A DNA stretch of 64,000 nt. Source: Pseudeuparius sepicola (Eukaryota; Arthropoda; Insecta; Coleoptera; Anthribidae). The notes under the pieces were generated by a model, which ran no database searches, was not told the origin of the DNA, and saw only the letters and a program-made list of their open reading frames with translations. The stretch is from the NCBI GenBank assembly GCA_963920635.1, contig OY987298.1:124691735-124755734 (forward strand). The letters run 5' to 3'. Below, piece by piece: positions 60,757-64,000 of this stretch. The translations under genes and the position numbers were made by a program. The stretch's first letter is position 1. Each line of letters opens with the position of its first letter.

Positions 60757-61190
60757 CTTACAATACTATACAAAATGTACCAGAACGAAGTCAGAATAGA
60801 GATAACTTTAATCCACGAAATAACATTTTACAGAACCCTTATCAAGCAAGAAACAATTGCCCCCACAGAATAATTTTTCACGACATAATAATAATAATCA
60901 AAGTAACCCAAAATAACTTTCAGTTTAATAATTACCAAAGACCACATAACAATTTTAATTCTCAAAATAATTACAATCCAAATCTATGATTCCCACGTCA
61001 ACCAATTAATGTACAACCTAGACGTATATACCCCAACGTTTTCCTGCAAATTGACAAGTTTTTGGACCACCCCTAAATGCATTTAAACCCACTGGCGTAC
61101 TCCAAAACAGACTGGAAACTATGGAATATATTCCAATTAACCAAAATTATTCTAGTGACGAACCGATGTCGACAACTTCTAATATTACCT
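60757..61190 (+). pseudogene. Asparagine-rich Gag tail remnant
   Basis: Reads YNTIQNVPERSQNRDNFNPR and further N/Q/P-rich sequence with stops, comparable to the Q/N-rich tail of the first element's Gag. Confidence 0.6.
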
Positions 61191-61286
61191 ATTAATAATA
61201 TTTTTCAAAATTATAGGAATCTACCCCAAGAATTATTTTAACATAGAAAATTTGCAACATTCCGATTCTAATATTTTACCTACTAC

Positions 61287-61319
61287 CACAGACCTATATA
61301 GCGAAGCGATAGGTCTGTG
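61287..61319. repeat. 33-bp hairpin mini-insertion, copy C, with 7-bp target duplication
   Basis: CACAGACCTATATAGCGAAG continues into an inverted GATAGGTCTGTG. CTACTAC flanks it (61280-61286, 61320-61326). A 25-bp stretch beginning CCGATTCTAATATTTT also occurs on both sides (61262 and 61332), so a small local duplication accompanies it. Matches copy A at 39215 in reverse orientation. Confidence 0.75.
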
Positions 61320-61429
61320 CTACTACCTACCCCGATTCTAATATTTTACCTACTACAACTTTACAAAATGACACTAATGCAATTCCCCAAAATACCCAAA
61401 AAATAATGTAACTTCAACTACTGAAAATT

Positions 61430-61860
61430 TTTATCATATATCCCCCACAAAGATTAAAACTAGCTTAGGAGAAACCAAAGTAAAATTTAAAGCTGATATC
61501 TCAAAACCACGAGAATCAATACAGACTATATACACTTTAAAATGCACGCTATTTGACTTTCACCCTTTTTAGGATGGAATTTTAGGCTTAAAGATATGAA
61601 AACAATGAAATCCTTGATAGACTTAGATAAACAATTTTTAATTAATGAAAAAAAAACAGATTCCATTATCGAGACGAAACAATAAAAAATAATTATATTC
61701 TACTATATCATATTTATCAGTAAACACACAGGAACCAATATCGATAAAGATTAAAGATACCCGTATAGGAATACCAATACGATATAGTTTATAAGAAAGG
61801 AATAAAAAATTCAAAAGCGGATTCTCTGTCTCGTAAGATATAACCAAAGATCATAATATT
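61430..61860 (+). pseudogene. Pol remnants: protease-like end and RNase H end
   Basis: About 61485-61610 reads KVKFKADISKPRE and, after a stop, DGILGLKDM, matching the protease C-terminal part of the first element (FKADIP...LLGFED). About 61775-61838 reads YDIVYKKGIKNSKADSLSRK, the end of the RNase H connection. Nearly all of reverse transcriptase between them has been lost. Confidence 0.65.
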
Positions 61861-61924
61861 CAATTTGATATAACTAATGATAAAGAATACATAGAATTTA
61901 AAGAAAGTACCGAAAGTAATATTA

Positions 61925-62392
61925 ATAATAAAGTGATAGAAGTTCAAAAATATTTATTTGAAGTGCCTCTTCAGTACTCATTAGCGTACTGTATATCAAA
62001 AGACTTTAAATTAGGAAATGGAATAGCTCTTCTGTTTAAAGAAAAGTTTAATAATATAGAATACTTAAAAAATCAAATAAAGAAATAGGAGAACTAAGAA
62101 GTAGCAACACAAAAAATAACGATAGATTTATATTTTACCGTTGTCCATCGACGATTTTAGTTAATAACTAAAGGGATGTATTATGAAGAACGGAGTTATA
62201 CAAGTTTATGGAAATGTTTAAAGAATCTAAGAGAATTAATTTATAGATATAATATAAAACATTTAGCTATGCTAAAAATAGCTTGCTTACTTGATAAACT
62301 AAATTGGAAAATAGTTAAGAAATTGATTAAATTTATATTTAAATCAGTACCTGAAGATATAGTTATTTGCGATATGAGATTTCTGAAATGTA
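61925..62392 (+). pseudogene. Macro domain of TARG1/OARD1 type within the second errantivirus pol
   Basis: The first frame includes SLAYCISKDFKLGNGIALLF and KEKFNNIEYLKNQ. After one frameshift a basic/aromatic segment (IGELRSSN, RFIFYR) follows, and then from about 62172 YTSLWKCLKNLRELIYRYNI, a hydrophobic MLKIACLLDKLNW block, and KLIKFIFK to VICDM. Order and spacing match OARD1/TARG1-like macro domains (AHCISxD-GAGIAxLF-KFG, then MPRIGCGLDxLxW). These bind ADP-ribose and remove it from glutamate or aspartate. Key glycines of the GCGLD loop are replaced here (ACLLD) and the frame is broken, so this copy is inactive. It lies between RNase H and the Pol spacer, a position where the first element has no such domain. 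Confidence 0.75.
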
Positions 62393-62399
62393 TCCAATT

Positions 62400-63000
62400 T
62401 TCTCTGAAACACCAGATCTAAATTTAATGAGACCCGACTAGAAACTTATTTTACCCCTAAAACTATAAAAATCATTTTAAATGAAAACCAAAGATTAGTA
62501 GAAATTATAAATTATAGAACCTAGAAAATATAATAGAGAACGTATAGTTAGAGGAAATGTAATAACAACCAAGTACACCCTTGAACCTATTTCGGAAAAT
62601 AACAAATTAATGTCAGACTTAGAATTAGAATTAGACAAATTTCTGAAACAACAAAAAGGAAAGATAAGAAAAACTCGAAATAATATAGCTATTGAAAAAA
62701 CGAATTAAACGCGATTGAAAATATTTCAAAGATAGGAAATCAAGGATATATTAATGAAGAAATTGATCGTATATAATCCTATATCTAATAACGAAATAAG
62801 AGCGTATTTAGAGTCAGAATTTCCAGAAACAAATAAAAGAGCAGATAAAAAAGATAAAAGGCGTACAAAAACAAAAATAAATATAATATCAGATATTTTA
62901 ATAAAACCAACGGGAGAAATCGAAACTATTCATTCGGCAATTGAAAATCCTATTTTTATTTTGACAATACCAATTACAGAAAGTAATTTAAATACTTGAT
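62400..63000 (+). pseudogene. Pol spacer remnant after the macro domain
   Basis: About 62703-62999 reads ELNAIENISKIG, then (62872 on) [20 protein letters not shown] and IENPIF. These align with the RNase H-to-integrase spacer of the first element ([21 protein letters not shown]). 62400-62700 is broken sequence I cannot assign. The integrase zinc site and D-D-E core are not found. Confidence 0.6.
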
Positions 63001-63009
63001 ACTATAACC

Positions 63010-63990
63010 CCGCATAACCGTAATAATTAACATGGTCGGAAAAGCTTCTAAATGGCTGTTTCTGACGATATGAAGAAAAATACCATAGAGCAATTTTTGA
63101 ATTACAAAATAACCCACAATCGATTAGTAAAGAAATATCATTACAAATATGATTGACTAAACAACTTATTAATAATTATAATAATACCATTAATATTCTA
63201 CAATCAAACCAAAAATTAATTGAAGAAAGACTTGAATATTTTGAATTTCATGTGAATAGAACAATAATTTCAGGTATATCGTATATCAGCGTCTCTACGA
63301 GCGCAAAATGTTTTAGACTAAACAATTTTAAATTGTCAAAATCTAATCACATTTTTGGATAAATTAGAAAATTCTATTACGTTTGCAAAACTATAAATAC
63401 ACTCCATAGTACCATTATTTCAGCCTCAGAATTAAACAAAAGTATCAATTACCTTCAAACTCTATATAATAAAAATCAAATATTTAACTTTAGTAATACC
63501 TTATCATACTATCAATTAGCAGGAGTTCAAGTTGGATTCTCAAAGAATAAAATAATTTTGGCAGTCCATATACCAATTTTTCGAAATGAAAATTACCAAT
63601 TTTATCATTTATTCCCTATTCCCTTTAAGAATACCATTATCTTACCTAACCACCCGTACCTAATATTTGGTCCCAACGAACAACAATTTGAAGATATGAA
63701 ATGTCCCATAATTGAAGAAATCTACATTTGTAAAGACAAACTGTACCCACAGTTACAAAATTGTATAACACGTTTAATTAAAGGAGTGGATGGAAGGAAC
63801 TGTCGCATGCTGCCTGGCAAAATTCAAGAACTTATAATCGTTGATTTCCTCCATCGACGTTATAATTGAATCAATCAATAGTAAATATAAAATATATTAT
63901 AATAATTCCAGTTAACAACCCTATAAAATTATGGAAAAAATGCGAAATAGACAACGACGAAATTTAATTTATTAGCGAACCCAGTTTAAT
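63010..63990 (+). pseudogene. env: Env remnant of the second errantivirus
   Basis: Broken frames at 63153-63362, about 63340-63400 and 63558-63869 read in the order of the first element's Env ectodomain: a helix with NIL-SNQKLIEERLEYFE, a LITFLDKLENSITF block, then NYQFYHLFPIPFKNTIILPN and a cysteine-containing IEEIYICKDK region. The signal peptide, cleavage site and membrane anchor are not seen (the last may lie beyond the window). Many stops; inactive. Confidence 0.7.
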
Positions 63991-64000
63991 TAATTTACCA

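Larger units (their letters stand above)
58710..64000 (+). mobile_element. Second, decayed errantivirus-type element (continues past the window)
   Basis: In order on the plus strand: tRNA-Ser primer site (58710-58728), gag (59065 onward), a fold-back interruption (59669-60756), the N-rich gag tail, protease remnant, RNase H end, a macro domain, a Pol spacer and env remnants to about 63990. Reverse transcriptase and integrase cores are not found. Frames are broken throughout, so this is an old copy of a family distinct from the 40538-49472 element. Confidence 0.8.

Overview
This window is AT-rich eukaryotic, most likely insect, nuclear DNA. The evidence is short GT-AG introns, a ciliary gene and a zinc transporter of animal type, and a dense load of insect-style transposons: Tc1/mariner, hAT, PIF/Harbinger-like MITEs, and errantivirus-type Ty3/gypsy elements primed by tRNA-Ser. 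The species cannot be named from the sequence.

Host genes are sparse. The best is an eight-exon minus-strand CFAP53 gene (17714-22300, 536 codons plus stop, all splice phases consistent). The second is an intronless ZIP-family zinc transporter on the plus strand (28658-29812). Weaker host-like pieces are a THAP-type first exon (24001-24094), a cysteine-rich terminal exon (51427-51594) and a membrane-anchor-like exon (52662-52809).

The rest is mobile DNA in layers. From 1 to 17 kb there is a decayed ORF of an unnamed repeat family, a tRNA-like Pol III unit, a Tc1/mariner element with long inverted arms and a spliced transposase (5834-8517), a stack of hAT elements with exact 8-bp target duplications (10499-11462 and 11762-12412), a MITE with TAA duplications (12660-12906), and nested inverted-repeat elements (13332-15964). 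From 22 to 28 kb there are two large fold-back elements, one carrying a mirrored transposase N-terminus, and a gag remnant. From 30 to 39 kb there are MITEs and hairpins.

From 40.5 to 49.5 kb lies a young errantivirus on the minus strand. It has LTRs that differ at one of 199 positions, a 4-bp AGAT target duplication, open gag and env frames, and a pol broken by a stop codon and a 1.24-kb tandem duplication. It sits inside an older repetitive ORF. From 53.7 to 58.4 kb there are more fold-backs, a hAT transposase tail and a 4 x 167-bp satellite-like array. From 58.7 kb to the window end is a second, decayed errantivirus on the plus strand. It shares the tRNA-Ser primer site, and its pol region contains the remains of a TARG1/OARD1-type macro domain.

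The most unusual signals are that macro domain and a ~33-bp hairpin present at two distant sites, each copy flanked by a 7-bp direct repeat.
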